Assembly (NCBI RefSeq): GCF_963678635.1 | Contig: NC_087068.1 | Coordinates: 42,433,649 to 42,493,648 of the forward strand | Direction of reading: 5' to 3' | Origin: Symsagittifera roscoffensis | Taxonomy: Eukaryota; Xenacoelomorpha; Acoela; Convolutidae | DNA: 60,000 nucleotides | Shown here: positions 42,128-53,929 of the stretch, one piece after another | Layout of the letters: every line of letters begins with the position of its first letter | Numbering within the stretch: position 1 is the first letter of the stretch | The notes under the pieces: model-generated | What the model was told of the DNA's origin: nothing | The model's input: the letters and a program-made list of their open reading frames with translations, nothing else | Databases searched by the model: none | Made by a program: the position numbers and the translations under genes

Positions 42128-45100
42128 TATTTTGAAGGGGCGTTCTATTTCCAAGTGCACAAACAAACAAACACAGAATGATGTTTAAAAAATCAGAAAA
42201 CAAATAAAAATGAGCGAAAGGTCTCATTCGAACTGATTACAAAAAAACCAAACAATAAATAATTGCTACAATCAAAATGGTAACTACGGAAAAGAGTAAA
42301 AACAATGAAAATTTTGACAATAATCTTTTTAACTTTGGCATCCGCTGTATAAGACTATAATGGAATTGTTCAACAAAATTTCAATAGTCAGGTTGTCCAA
42401 ATTTCAAACTCAAAGAGGTTTGAATCTTTCGACGAAAACAAACCTTCGAGAAAAATTTTCCGTGAAATTGAAAAAGCCGCAAAAAGGTTATGCCCAGGAT
42501 AATAGACAACCTAATTCTAGAAGTCGACAAATCTATCTATATAGCTACAATCTAATCGGCAGCAGAGAATCAAATGGATCTCACTCGCCGAGTTTTCCAA
42601 AATAAACGAACACCTTACAAGAACACACATTGGGTAGAAGCGGAAGTAAATTATTGCAATAGCACATCTTTTTCTTTTATACTGTTAAAGACTCCAAAAT
42701 GGAGTAAGCATTGTAATCCTAAAGCAAGGATATTTTTCAGTTCGAATCAAGTTGCCACCGGAGACAACAAAAGTAAAAAGGTTTGGAAAATGAATTTATG
42801 GTTGATCCAGGATCAACGTGCAGTACCAAAAACTACCTTACCTGCCAGGAGTTAGAGAACTTGGTCAAAAAGGTCACTTAATAAATTCAAAAGCAAAGCG
42901 AAATGCTACAATAGGTCTGATATTTACTTCAATTCAGTCATGTTTTGATACCGATCGAAAATATTGTTCCTCCCATCACAAAGTATGAACAACAGAAGAA
43001 AGAAACTATAATTTAAAGGCTGATCAGTACAAATTGATGCAGCATTGAATGTCACTGCTAGAGAAGGGGAAAGAATTGCAAAAGCGCGACAAAGACGCCA
43101 AAAGTACATTGATTTTTCGATAAAGGGTTTGAGATCATTAGCTCATATACAAAAGACTCCTAAATACATGATCGAACGTCCCAATTCGACATGGGTTGAT
43201 TTCACAAATCATGTCATCACTAAGGATCTCACTTTTTTTAAGAGGTCCGGCCAGAAAATCAACAATTTTAAGGGAAAATCAAATTAAGGTTAAAACCAAA
43301 TTAATTAAACATCAAGAAGTCAGTGCAATAAAAAACCAAAAGTTTTTCATGAACCAAACCTCTATATTAAGGGAAGGCCGAACAATACCAGGCTTTGCGA
43401 ATTTGATATAATGAAGGGGCATTCTATATCCAAGTGCATAAATAAACAAACACAGAGTGGTGTTTACAAAATCAGATAACAATTAAAAATGGGCAAAAGG
43501 TCTCGTTCGAACTGATTACAAAAAAAAACAATAAATAATTGCTCCAATCAAAATGGTCACTACGCAAAAAAGAGTAAAAACAATAAAAACTTGGGCAATA
43601 GTCTTTTTAACTTTGGCATCCGCTGTAATTAAAACTATAATGGAACTGTTCACCAAAATTTCAATAGTCAGGTTATCCAAATTTCAAATTCAAAGAGGTT
43701 TGAATCTTTCGACGAAAACAAACCTTCGAGAAAAACTTTCCGTGAAACTGAAAAAGCGGCTAAAAAAGTTATGCCCAGGATAATAGACAACCTAATTCTA
43801 GAACTCGACAAATCTATCCAAATAGCTACAATCTAATCGGCAGCAGAGAACCAAATGGATTTCATTCGCAGAGTTTTCCAAAATAAGCAAACACCTTACG
43901 AGAACACACATTGGGTAGAAGCGGAAGTAAAAGTAAATTATTGCATCAGCACACTTGATCTCATTCTTTTATACTGTTAAAGACTCCAAAACCGAGTAAG
44001 GATGGTAATCCTAAAGCATGGATATATTTCAGATCGAATCAAGTTGCCACCGGAGACAATAATAGTAAAAAGGGTTTGGAAAATGAATTTATGGTTGATC
44101 CAGGATCAACGTGCAGTACCAAAAACTACCCTACCTGCCAGGAGTTAGAGAACTTGGTCAAAAAAGGACACTTAATAAATTCAAAAGCAAAGCAAAATGC
44201 TACAATCGATCTGAAATTTACTTCAATTCAGTCATGTTTTGATACCGATCGAAAATATTGTTCCTCCCATCACAAAGTATGAACAACAGAAGAAAGAAAC
44301 TATAATTTAAAGGCTGATCAGTACAAATTGATGCAGCATTGAATGCCACTGCTAGAGAAGGGGAAAGAATTGCAAAAGCGCGACAAAGACGCCAAAAGTA
44401 CATTGATTTTTCGATAAAGGGTTTGAGATCATTAGCTCATATACAAAAGACTCCTAAATACATGATCGAACGTCCCAATTCGACATGGGTTGATTTCACA
44501 AATCATGTCATCACTAAGGATCTCACTTTTTTTAAGAGATCCGGCCAGAAAATCAACAATTTTAAGGGAAAATCAAATTAAGGTTAAAACCAAATTAATT
44601 AAACATCAAGAAGTCAGTGCAAAAAAAACGAAAATTTTTTCATGAACCAAACCTCTACAATAAGGGAAGGCCGAACATTACCAGTCTTTGCGAATTTGAT
44701 ACAATGAAGGGGCATCCTATATCCAAGTGCAAAAATAAACAAACACAGAGTGATGTTTACAAAATCAGATAACAATTAAAAATGAGCAAAAAGGTCTCAT
44801 TCGAACTGATTACAAAAAAAAACAATAAATAATTGCTCCAATCAAAATGGTCACTACGCAAAAAAGAGTAAAAACAATAAAAACTTGGGCAATAGTCTTT
44901 TTAACTTTGGCATCCGCTGTAATTAAAACTATAATGGAACTGTTCACCAAAATTTCAATAGTCAGGTTATCCAAATTTCAAATTCAAAGAGGTTTGAATC
45001 TTTCGACGAAAATAAACCTTCGAGAAAAATTTTCCGTGAAACTGAAAAAGTCGCAACAAAAGTTATGCCCAGGATAATAGACAACCTAATTCTAGAAGTC

Positions 45101-45576
45101 GACAAATCTATCCAAATAGCTACAATCTAATCGGCAGCGGAGAATCAAATGGATTTCATTTGCCGAGTTTTCCAAAATAAGCAAACACCTTATGAGAACA
45201 CACATTGGGTAGAAGCGGAAGTAAATTATTGCAATAGCACACTTGATCTCATTTTTTTATACTGTTAAAGACTCCAAAACCGAGTAAGGATGGTAATCCT
45301 AAAGTATGGATATATTTCAGATCGAATCAAGTTCCCACAGGAGACAATAATAGTAAGAAGGGTTTAGAAATTGAATTTATGGCTGATCCAGGATCAACGT
45401 GCAGTACCAAAAACTACCCTACCTGCTAGGAGTTAGAGAACTGGGTCAAAAAGGACACTTAATAAATCCAAAAGCAAATGGATATGAAATTTACTTCAAT
45501 TCAGTCATGTTTTGATACCGATCGAAAATATTATTCCTCCCATCGCAAAGTATGGACAACAGAAGAAAGAAACTTT
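42092..45576 (+). repeat. 1.29 kb tandem repeat, two full units and a partial third, in RE3
   Basis: Units start at GGGAAGGCCGAACA: 42092, 43371 and 44664; the third ends near 45576. Each covers a gag nucleocapsid-like linker, a protease start with FMVDPGSTCS (44091 in the second unit), and, in units 1 and 2, a jump to gag C-terminal sequence (ARQRRQKYIDFSIKGLRSLA at 43.08 and 44.37 kb). The third unit lacks that jump and continues toward RT, showing the normal order. Confidence 0.8.
44076..44282 (+). pseudogene. pol: RE3 aspartic protease fragment
   Basis: Contains FMVDPGSTCS, corresponding to the catalytic D-T/S-G site of Gypsy proteases but with Pro where Thr/Ser is expected, followed by a TCQELENLVKKG helix. 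Closely related frames lie in units 1 and 3, several broken. Not expected to be active. Confidence 0.55.
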
Positions 45577-46928
45577 AATTTAGATTTTTGTCATATCTTC
45601 CTAAAGGCCCCTTATTTTGATATAGCAGCAGTGGAAACGAAGAAAAGGAAGGAGTAATCTCAAATGGCTTTCATAATAACAAAAAAAGGTATCCAAACGT
45701 AGATAATATAATATCCATTCCTTTGAAAGAACCATTTTCCTTACCAGGACGCTCATTTCACCCGAACAGGCAACTTTTAAATCCGTTTCTTACTTTCAAA
45801 AAGGAACTATTTTTCTACCTCAAAAAGACACCTCCAAAACTGAATTGATCTTTACTAACACCATTCCTGTTCAAACTGAACATAGTCTCTCCAGCCTGAT
45901 TGAGAATCAAAAAGACCATTCAGTTGTCTTGAACAGAAGCAGTAACTGAAATACAGGGACAAAAAAAAAACAAAATTTACTCAATCATGGAATACAATGA
46001 ATTCACATCTGCAATCCTTATCTAAAGATCAGAGCTTGATAGTTTTTTTTAACTACAATTTTAAACAGTAAGTGGGAAAGCAATTCAACAGTTCCTGGAA
46101 CATGCCTTCAATCTGTTGATTTAAAACAGAAACTAGTATTTAAAACTATTATGCCCATTGCTCAAAGCATATCTGCTGATCGAGCAACGAAAAAGGCTTC
46201 ATCAAATTTATTTGTCTTAACTGCGAAATTTTTGCAATTTAAAACAGATCAGAGTCACTGAAATATTGGTATTTTGAGATTCGGATTCCCGACAAATTAT
46301 GTTTAATCTAGTCTCAAATCCAAAAACCTACCTAAGATAGCTAACATTTCACTTAAGATGAAATGAAAAACCCTGCAATTGTCAATAGAATACGATGCAT
46401 TGCAATGCCAGCAATGCCTGCGGTCCTCAAAAAGGATTGAAAAGGTGTTTCCAAAATCATTGTTGATACTTTCAAATCCTAAGGATTAAAAATGTTGTCT
46501 ATGTCCCAGGGATTGAAAAAATCGACAAACCTGCTCTTGAAATTTTTGATACGATTTTGATATTGTCAGTGCTTGTTATATTGAGAATTAAGTAGCAACA
46601 GATTTCTCGACTGATGAAGAAACTCTTTGCCGACCACAGTCAAACGAATAAATTAGAAAATACCGTAACGAAGAACGAAATAAGCGATTAGATGTTTTCA
46701 TTGTAAATGAGACATTTACAAAAGACCTTTTGACTGAAAAGAAAAAAAATCACTAAAAATAAAACAAATTGATGATAGATTCTTTTTTTTTCTGAACTTG
46801 ACTTCTTTTAAAGTTATTTATCAGGTGAAGAGATTGCTCATTTAATTGAAATAATCATTGAAGATCTGGACAGGTATTTTTTTCAAAATTACAAAGTTAG
46901 AAAACCAAAACACCAATTTCATCTTCTT
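45577..46928 (+). other. RE3 internal region between protease and RT, decayed
   Basis: No frame longer than about 60 codons and no clear motif; by position it should encode the protease end and RT N-terminus. Many stops. Confidence 0.4.
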
Positions 46929-47430
46929 TTGAAAATGGAAGCTATCTTTCAAAAGCGAAGAACCAGCAAAATACCTAATCATTTGCGAGATAAGCTTGAC
47001 AGATTGCTGGATGAAATAATCCATGCAGGTATAATCAGAGAACTGTATGAAAATGACGAAATGACCTCTTGGTTTTTAAAACCTGTTATCATTCTGCCTA
47101 AAAAGGAGTATGTGAAGTTAATATTGGAGGCACGTTATCTCAATTCAATAACTGTTACTAGCAATTGTTTTTGACCATTTGAACTACTACACGTCCTAAT
47201 GACCAGAATGGATCATACTTTACTAGCAGTGATATATCACAGGGTTCAATGAACCAAGGAAGCACGAAAATTGACGAGCTTTATAGTCAAAGTTCCTCAA
47301 TATGATTTTCAAATTGGTTTCCAAGGTATAAACAACTTCTCAAAAAAACTTCAGCAACCTAATGATTTGTGCATTGGGGCCTCATATTTTTTGATGGTAT
47401 CTTTTGCAGAGTCAAAACAAAGACAAAACG
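46929..47430 (+). pseudogene. pol: RE3 reverse transcriptase, N-terminal part
   Basis: Frame 46929-47174 reads LRDKLDRLLDEIIHAGIIRE, then PVIILPKK and VKLILEARYLN (family V/I-x-L-V-x-D-A-R-x-L-N), the RT fingers. After a stop and frameshifts come LLHVLMTRM, TSSDISQGFNE and QIGFQGINNFSK. The YxDD catalytic box is not recognisable. Clearly a dead Gypsy RT. Confidence 0.75.
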
Positions 47431-47874
47431 TCCGCTACAATTGAAGAATAAGACTCTCTTCTAATTTAAGCAAATATAAAAGCCGCTCCAGTTAGGACTT
47501 TTTTTTAAAAAAAAAAAGTGAAATATCTGATACCTGTTGGATCAAACGAAGATCCATCCCCATGGTATCAAGATTTATCAACAATAAAATTCCAAAACAG
47601 AAGCGTTAGAAGTTTTTGGAGTAATAAAACTCTTTAGCACCATTTTAATGTACTTTAATGTAGACTCAAGTTGTTTATATGAGCTAGAGAGTATTGAAAA
47701 CAAATTTCAGTGACATCCAAATAAAAGAAAAGTGTTATCCGAAATGAAAGAAATTTTTTTTCATAATGTATTAACTACCATCCGAAATACTAACGATCTA
47801 ATCCATATTCATGCAGACTCCTTGAAAGCAGGAACAGGCGTATAGTAATTTAAAAATTTCCAGTCAAAAAAAAA

Positions 47875-48568
47875 TTGTATCCGCCAATTTCAGAATCTTT
47901 GACAAAGAAGAACAGAAAATGTCACCAATACACCGTGCACTATATGGCGTTATTTCCGCGCTTCAAACGTATGAATTTTATATCATTAGTTTGCTTTTTC
48001 CACTGTATCTTTATTGTGATCGTCGCCCAAAAATTTTTTTATGGTACTCAAAAGGACAACTAAAGCGTAGATCATTAAAATGATAAGCTGTTCTAACAAA
48101 ATTTAACAATCCTAACAAGTTTTTTTCTACACCAGGTAAAAATTTAGCTTTCACTGAACTGTTGGGTCAAAATGTACCACACTGGTTTACTAAAACTATC
48201 AGATTGAACATGAAACAATTTCGAACGATATCAAACTTTTCTATTGAGAGCAGTGAACAAATACATAATTCCGTATTACACAAAGATGATGAAGCTATCA
48301 ATCTTATGACTGCTACCCCGTATTTGCTCAACTGCAAATTGGGAAAAAGAAAATGATAAATATTAGTGAGAAAGGTGATATCAGCAATGAAGATGTCCCT
48401 GAATACTTCGGAAAAACTTGTTGCCCAATTCTCAAATTAACCAATTTTTTCCAGTTTGGAAAACATATTATTCAGATAAAAAGAGTGGCACTTCCTGATA
48501 TAGCAGACAATAAAATAAATAAGGAAACTCTCGACGAAGTTGCCGCATTGGACAATTTCCTAGACTAA
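47875..48568 (+). pseudogene. pol: RE3 RNase H end, connection and pre-integrase linker
   Basis: Across frames: RFKR followed by FYIISLLFPLYLYCDRRPK, then GKNLAFTELLGQNVPHWF (family G.NLAFPDLLSRNV), then NSVLHKDDEAINLMTATPYL and an acidic segment to about 48568. This is the order of the RNase H C-terminus, connection and linker. At least two frameshifts. Confidence 0.6.
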
Positions 48569-49099
48569 TCAGAATGGCACGACCTACTCAACAGAAATGT
48601 TGAAAGCAGCCTCTTCAAGATTTGGCTAAATCCAAAAACGGTCCTAAAAATCGCACAAGGGCGTTGAAATTAATTGAACCCATTAGCCTCCAATCTGAAA
48701 ACAGCAAATCAAATTCCTCAGAATCAGTTGTTAAAATGAGTGAATTTGCAAAAAAAAAATCAAGCCTGGATATTGGCACAATTTGAGAAGAATAGTAAAA
48801 CAATACTCCAAATTTAGATTTAGTGAACTTCTGAATTTTATGAAAAATTAATCAGAAACCACAAAATTATGTTATCGCGGAAAGAAGTTTATAAGGGTAA
48901 ATTTGTTCAATGACGAACAAAGCGATCCCCTATTACTTAATCAAAACAATGCTGACTGCATTCAGACTCCCAAAAGGTGCTTACCAATCCTTTTCATATG
49001 ATGTGCTTTTGAACTGTGCGATAAACATCCTCTCAGTGGCCACCGCGGTGGAACCAAAAAATTATAAATTATCAGCTGATTTTTCTGTTTGCCAGGACT

Positions 49100-49980
49100 T
49101 TACAAACGAGTGACTATGCTGCTTCATGACTGTTTAGAATTTCAAAAGTAAAAACTGAAGAGAAAGGACTTAAATAAGGATCCTTTATTACAATGAGGAC
49201 AACTGGAACCAATCCCATTGAAAACAATTCATTTTGATTACAAAACTGCATTAAATTAATCGAGTCGAGGAAAAACTATGGCCTAGTTTTAGTCGACGCC
49301 TTCTCCCTCTGAATAACTGGTCTATCCATGTACACATACGGACTCAAAAAAGACTAATAAATATTTAAAAAAAAACTAAAAACGTTTGGTAATCCACAAC
49401 AAATCATCCAAGTTAAGGCAAACACATTTATGTGCCTTGATTTTTCTCATAGTTCATAGAAACGGGCTATAACTCTGAGATCTAGAACCGCTTATTTCCA
49501 ATGGACTTATGGAAAATTCCAAAAATTCCAAAAAAAAAATTCCATCCAACGTTTCAGACTTTTTATAATTACTTCAGGCACAAATCGATCAGAAACAACA
49601 ATTAAATTTGCTTTTGCACGCAATATATCCAGTAATTCTTGTTCGGGTTATACACAGAAAAAGGTTGTATTTTGCATAAGGCCCTAGGCTCCTTTAAGCC
49701 TTAAGCTAGTTCTCTATCGTGATCAAAGCAAAAGATATGTAGATTTGTATCTGAATTTGTGCTGGATTCATTGCTCATACTCTTACAAAAGGCCAGTCAA
49801 ATAGCAAAAAAAAATTACTCGAAATCGAACATCGACAGAAATTTTGAAAAGAGATAACGACAGACACCGCCTTACTAATACTGCCCGTTCTTTTAGAAGC
49901 AAGTTTAAATTGGGAAGGAGTAGAAGACAAGGTACAAAGTATTACTAAACAATAGATCGAAGCCCCTATAAAAACAGACA
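49100..49980 (+). pseudogene. pol: RE3 integrase remnant, unit 1
   Basis: Across frames: PLKTIHFDYKTALN, then YGLVLVDAFSL (core strand with the first catalytic Asp), a FGNPQQIIQ segment, and RTAYFQWTYGK (family R-T-x-Y-S-P-W-T-N-G-K, where the catalytic Glu follows). Several stops. The core catalyses insertion of element DNA in active relatives. Confidence 0.65.
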
Positions 49981-50087
49981 TCCTTCTTTGTGTTTACCAA
50001 CTCAGCTACAAACCCAAAACTTAAAAAAACATTTATTAACGCAAATACATTAAGTCAATTTACAAGCATTAAGTCAACTTATATCTT

Positions 50088-50351
50088 GTGCAAGCAAAAG
50101 ATGAACGAGATGCCACTCCGTCATTTTCTCACCGTACTCAAATAATGACCATGATCACCAACACTTCGCCGGCTAAGAAGTGGGGCCGCTCAATTATGTA
50201 TATCCCCACTAACCCCTGGTTAAAATCTAACGCGGAAACATTCACCTGGCGTTTTGGTGGTAGATCCACGGCTTTTGTCAATTTTGTTATCCCACCGTTT
50301 GGGTCAATAAATCAGCCAATTCTTTCTAGTTGCTACTTTTGCTCATGCTAA
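50088..50351 (+). pseudogene. RE3 frame after integrase core, unit 1
   Basis: An 87-codon frame conserved in unit 2 (51563-51826), with TFTWRFGGRSTAFVNFVIPP. By position it should be the integrase C-terminal region, but I recognise no GPY motif. Conservation reflects recent duplication rather than selection. Confidence 0.3.
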
Positions 50352-50589
50352 TGTGGAGATAAAATTTTGCTGATGTGGAGATAAAAAGTTATAGAGTGCT
50401 CACATGACCTTTCTAACATTTTTTTTAGCTGAAGGTAGCATGTAAAAAACAGTAACTTGTTGAATTAGATTGAAACGCTACATAACGCATTTGATGTGGC
50501 AAAATGAACCAACAAATCAGTGCAAGAATTGACTAATAATCAAAATTATAAATTATCAGCTGATTTTTCTCTTTGCCAGGACTTTACAA

Positions 50590-51480
50590 ACGAGTGAATA
50601 TGCTGCTTCAAGACTGTTTAGAATGTCAAAAGTGTAAACTGAAGAGAAAGGACTTAAATTAGGATCCTTTATTACAATGAGGACAACTGGAAACAATCCC
50701 ATTGAAAACAATTCATTTTGATCACAAAACTGCATTAAATTAATCGAGTCGAGGCCTGGTTTTGGTCGACGCCTTCTCCCGATAAATAACTGGTCTATCC
50801 ATGTACACATACGGACTCAAAAAACGCTAATAATTATTTTAAAAAAAAACTAAAAACGTTTGGTAATCCACAACAAATCATCCACGTTAATGCAAACGCA
50901 TTTATGTGCCTTGATTTTGCTCATAGGTCATAGAAACGGGGTATAACTCTGAGATCTAGAACCGCATATTTCCAATGGACTTATGGAAAATTCCAAAAGT
51001 TCCAAAACAAAAATTCCATCCAACATTTCAGACTTTTTATAATTACTTCAGGCATAAGTCGATCAGAAATAACAATTAAATTTGCTTTTGCACGCAACAT
51101 ACCCAGTAATTCTTGTTCGGGTTATACACAGAAAAAGGTTGTATTTTGCATAAAACCCTAGGCTCCTTTAAGCCTTAAGCTAGTTCTCTATCGTGATCAA
51201 AGCAAAAGATATGTAGATATGTATCTGATTTTGTGCTGGATTCATTGCTCATATTCTTACAAAAGGCCAGTCAAATAGCGAAAAAAAAATATTCGAAATG
51301 AAACATCGACAGAAAATTTTGAAAAGAGATAACGACAGACACCGCCTTACTAATATTTCCCGTTGTTTTAGAAGTAAGTTTAAATTGGGAAGGCCTATAA
51401 GACAAGGTACAAAGTATTACTAAACAATAGATCGAAGCCCCTATAAAAACAGACATCCTTCTTTGTGTTTACCAACTCAG
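50590..51480 (+). pseudogene. pol: RE3 integrase remnant, unit 2
   Basis: Second copy, preserving more of the zinc-binding domain: MLLQDCLECQKCKLKRKD near 50.60 kb, the C-x-x-C of the HHCC finger, followed by the same core remnants (HFDHKTALN, LVDAFS region, RTAYFQWTYGK) with an extra deletion near 50.75 kb. Confidence 0.6.
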
Positions 51481-51562
51481 CTACAAACCCAAAATTTAAA
51501 AAAACATATATTAACGCAAATACATTAAGTCAATTTACAAGCATTAAGTCAACTTATATCTT

Positions 51563-51826
51563 GTGCAAGCAAAAGTTGAACGAGATGCCACTCCGCCATT
51601 TTCTCACCGTACTCCATTAATGTCCATGATCACCAACACCTCGCCGGCTAAGAATCGGGGCCGCTCAATTATGTATATCCCCACTAACCGCTGGTTAAAA
51701 TCTAACGCGGAAACATTCACCTGGCGTTTTGGTGGTAGATCCACAGCTTTTGTCAACTTTGTTATCCCACCGTTTGGGTCAATAAATCAGCCAATTCTTT
51801 CTAGTTGCTACTTTTGCTCATGCTAA
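51563..51826 (+). pseudogene. RE3 frame after integrase core, unit 2
   Basis: Duplicate of 50088-50351 with a handful of substitutions, including Trp for Gly-flanking changes and Asn-Arg for Lys-Trp. Confidence 0.3.
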
Positions 51827-51992
51827 TGTGGAGATAAAATTTTGCTGATGTGGAGATAAAAAGTTACAGAGTGCTCACATGACTTTTCTAACATTTTTTT
51901 GGTTGAAGGTAGCATGTAAAAACAGTAGCTTGTTGAATTAGATTGAAACGCTACATATTGCATTTGATGTGGCAAAATGAATCAACAAGTCA

Positions 51993-52376
51993 GTGCAAGA
52001 ATTGACTAATAATCAAAAACAGCCTTTATATACTGAAGACTTTCAGTCAATGTCACTCTCTCAGAAACTATCTTCAGGTCAAATACTAACTCAGTTCACT
52101 TTTCAAATTTCCTTCACTATCCAGTATGAAATTGTGCCCCAGGAACACGAAACTGAGAAAAAGAAAATACAATTACCCCTAACTGCAATAATTAAAGGAA
52201 GCATCTCAGCAAAAAAGAAATCCAATAGAGCTGACATCGAACTCGAACTGGAGGACGGAGAATTTATGGATTTCAACCCAAGCACCGCCGTGCTTTATGA
52301 ACTAGTTGAAATAAAACAAAATTGTTCTTTCCTCTTCAATACCACCAACAAAAAACATGTTCAAAAATTTTGTTGA
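51993..52376 (+). CDS. RE3 repeated unknown ORF, copy 1
   Basis: About 120 codons: polar N-terminus, SLSQKLSSGQ, a beta-rich FQISFTIQYEIVPQEHE stretch, SAKKKSNRADIELELEDGE and NPSTAVLYEL. No family recognised. It reappears partially at 52640-52915 and at 53283-53590, with inverted pieces between. Lies between integrase and env remnants, so it may be a pol tail or accessory ORF. Confidence 0.35.
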   Translation: MQELTNNQKQPLYTEDFQSMSLSQKLSSGQILTQFTFQISFTIQYEIVPQEHETEKKKIQLPLTAIIKGSISAKKKSNRADIELELEDGEFMDFNPSTAVLYELVEIKQNCSFLFNTTNKKHVQKFC

Positions 52377-52640
52377 CTCGGTCTAATCTTGTTAAAAACC
52401 GGGGATAAATAAATGTGCTAAGACCGCAAACAACTTAAGATTTGACCATTTCGATTATCAACTAATGATGTCTTTTTCTCCGATTCCGTTTAATTTGTTT
52501 GCTGTCCTCCCACATATATTTTTCCCCGGTTTTTAACGAGATTAGACCGAACCAACAAAATTTTTGAACATGTTTTTGTTGGTGGTATTGAATAGAAATT
52601 AACAATTTTTTTTCACCTCAAGTAGTTCATCAACTAGTTC
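52300..52640. repeat. Palindrome 1 (about 105-130 bp arms)
   Basis: Arm 52300-52431 reads toward ...CTTGTTAAAAACCGGGG and is matched in reverse complement by 52497-52640 (CCCCGGTTTTTAACGAG...). Central 65 nt loop at 52432-52496. Arms are imperfect. Confidence 0.75.
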
Positions 52641-52716
52641 ATCTTCACTATCCAGTATGAAATTGTACCTCAGGAACACGAAATTGAGAAAAAGAAAATT
52701 CAATTACCCCTAACTG

Positions 52717-53273
52717 CTATAAATAAAGGAAGCATCTCAGCAAAAAAGGAATCAAATAGAGATGACATCGAACTTGAGTTGGAGGACGGAGAACTCATGG
52801 ATTTCATCACAAGCGCCGCCGTGCTTGATGAACTACTTGAAGTGGAAAAAAATTCTTCTTTCCTCTTCAAAACCATCAACAAAATTTATGTTCAAAAACT
52901 TTGCTGGTTCGGTCTAATCTTGTTGAAAACCGGGGAAAAATATATATGCGAGGACAGCAAACAAATTAAACGGAATCGGAGAAAAAGATATCATCAGTTG
53001 ATATTCGAAATGGTCAAATCTTCAGTTGTTTGCTGTCTTAGCGCATATATTTTTCCCCGGTTTTTAACAAGATTAGACCCAACCAACAAAACTTTTCAAC
53101 ATGCTTTTTGGTGGTGGTTTTGAAGAGGTAAGAACATTTTTTTTCCACTTCAAGTAGTTCATCAAGCACGGCGGCGCTAGGGTTGAAGTCCATAAAGTAT
53201 CCGTCTTCCAACTCGAGCTCGGTGTCATCTCTATTGGATTTCTTTTTTGCAGAGATGCTTCCTTTATTTATAG
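52717..53273. repeat. Palindrome 2 (about 245 bp arms)
   Basis: Arm 52717-52962 covers the second copy of the unknown ORF from ATAAATAAAGGAAGC to GGACAGCAAAC; 53028-53273 is its reverse complement, ending GCTTCCTTTATTTAT. The central 65 nt loop (52963-53027) is the reverse complement of the loop of palindrome 1. Arms carry independent substitutions, so it is not a trivial assembly mirror. Confidence 0.85.
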
Positions 53274-53282
53274 CTAATCAAA

Positions 53283-53745
53283 AACAGTCTTTATATACTG
53301 AAGACTTTTAGTCAATGTCACTCTCTCACAAATTATCTTCAGCTCAAATACTAGCTCACTTCAACTTTCAACTTTCTTTCACTATCCAGTATGAAATTGT
53401 ACCTCAGGAACACGAAACTAATGAAAAGAAAATACAATTACCCATAACTGCTACAAATAAAGAGAGCATCTCAGCAAAAAAGAAATCAAATAGAGATGAC
53501 ATCAAACTCGAGTTGGAGGACGGAGAGTTTATGAATTTCAACCCAAGCACCGCCGTACTTGATGAACTACTTGAAAGGGAAAAAAAATAGTTCTTTCCTC
53601 TTCAATACCACCAACATAAATTATGATCAAAAATTTTGTTGGTTCGGTCTAATCTTGTTAAAAACCGGGTAAAAACATATGTGCCAAGACAGAAAACAAC
53701 TTAAGATTTGACCTTTTCGATTATCAACTAATGATGTCTTTTAAA
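53283..53745 (+). pseudogene. RE3 repeated unknown ORF, copy 3
   Basis: Third forward copy, ORF to 53590, then the GGTCTAATCTTG stretch and the loop sequence in the palindrome 1 orientation (about 53693-53744), but no inverted arm follows. Ends at AAAACGTTTTCTCTGCAC, itself repeated at about 53751 and 53816. Confidence 0.4.
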
Positions 53746-53929
53746 ACGTTTTCTCTGCACAAAATTGCACCCTGTAATATTGAACCATAAAAAATCAGGA
53801 AGGCGTCCGATAAACTGTTTTCTCTGCACCAAGTTGCAACCTGTATTATTGGATTAAAAAACATCGAAGTAGTACCAGAGATTTTAAAGCACTAAATTGC
53901 ATGAAATTATGTGTCGACTAAAACACCAA

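Larger units (their letters stand above)
31446..42460. repeat. 11 kb tandem duplication, right unit
   Basis: Second copy of 20439-31451. Its left end is the junction (ATTTTC shared with both parental breakpoints at 20439-20444 and 42455-42460). Confidence 0.95.
49056..52012 (+). repeat. 1.48 kb tandem duplication of the integrase region, two units
   Basis: Units begin at AAATTATAAATTATCAGC: about 49056 and 50541; the second ends near 52012 at GACTAATAATCAAAA. They differ by scattered substitutions and indels. Each contains an integrase remnant and the downstream 87-codon frame. Confidence 0.8.
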
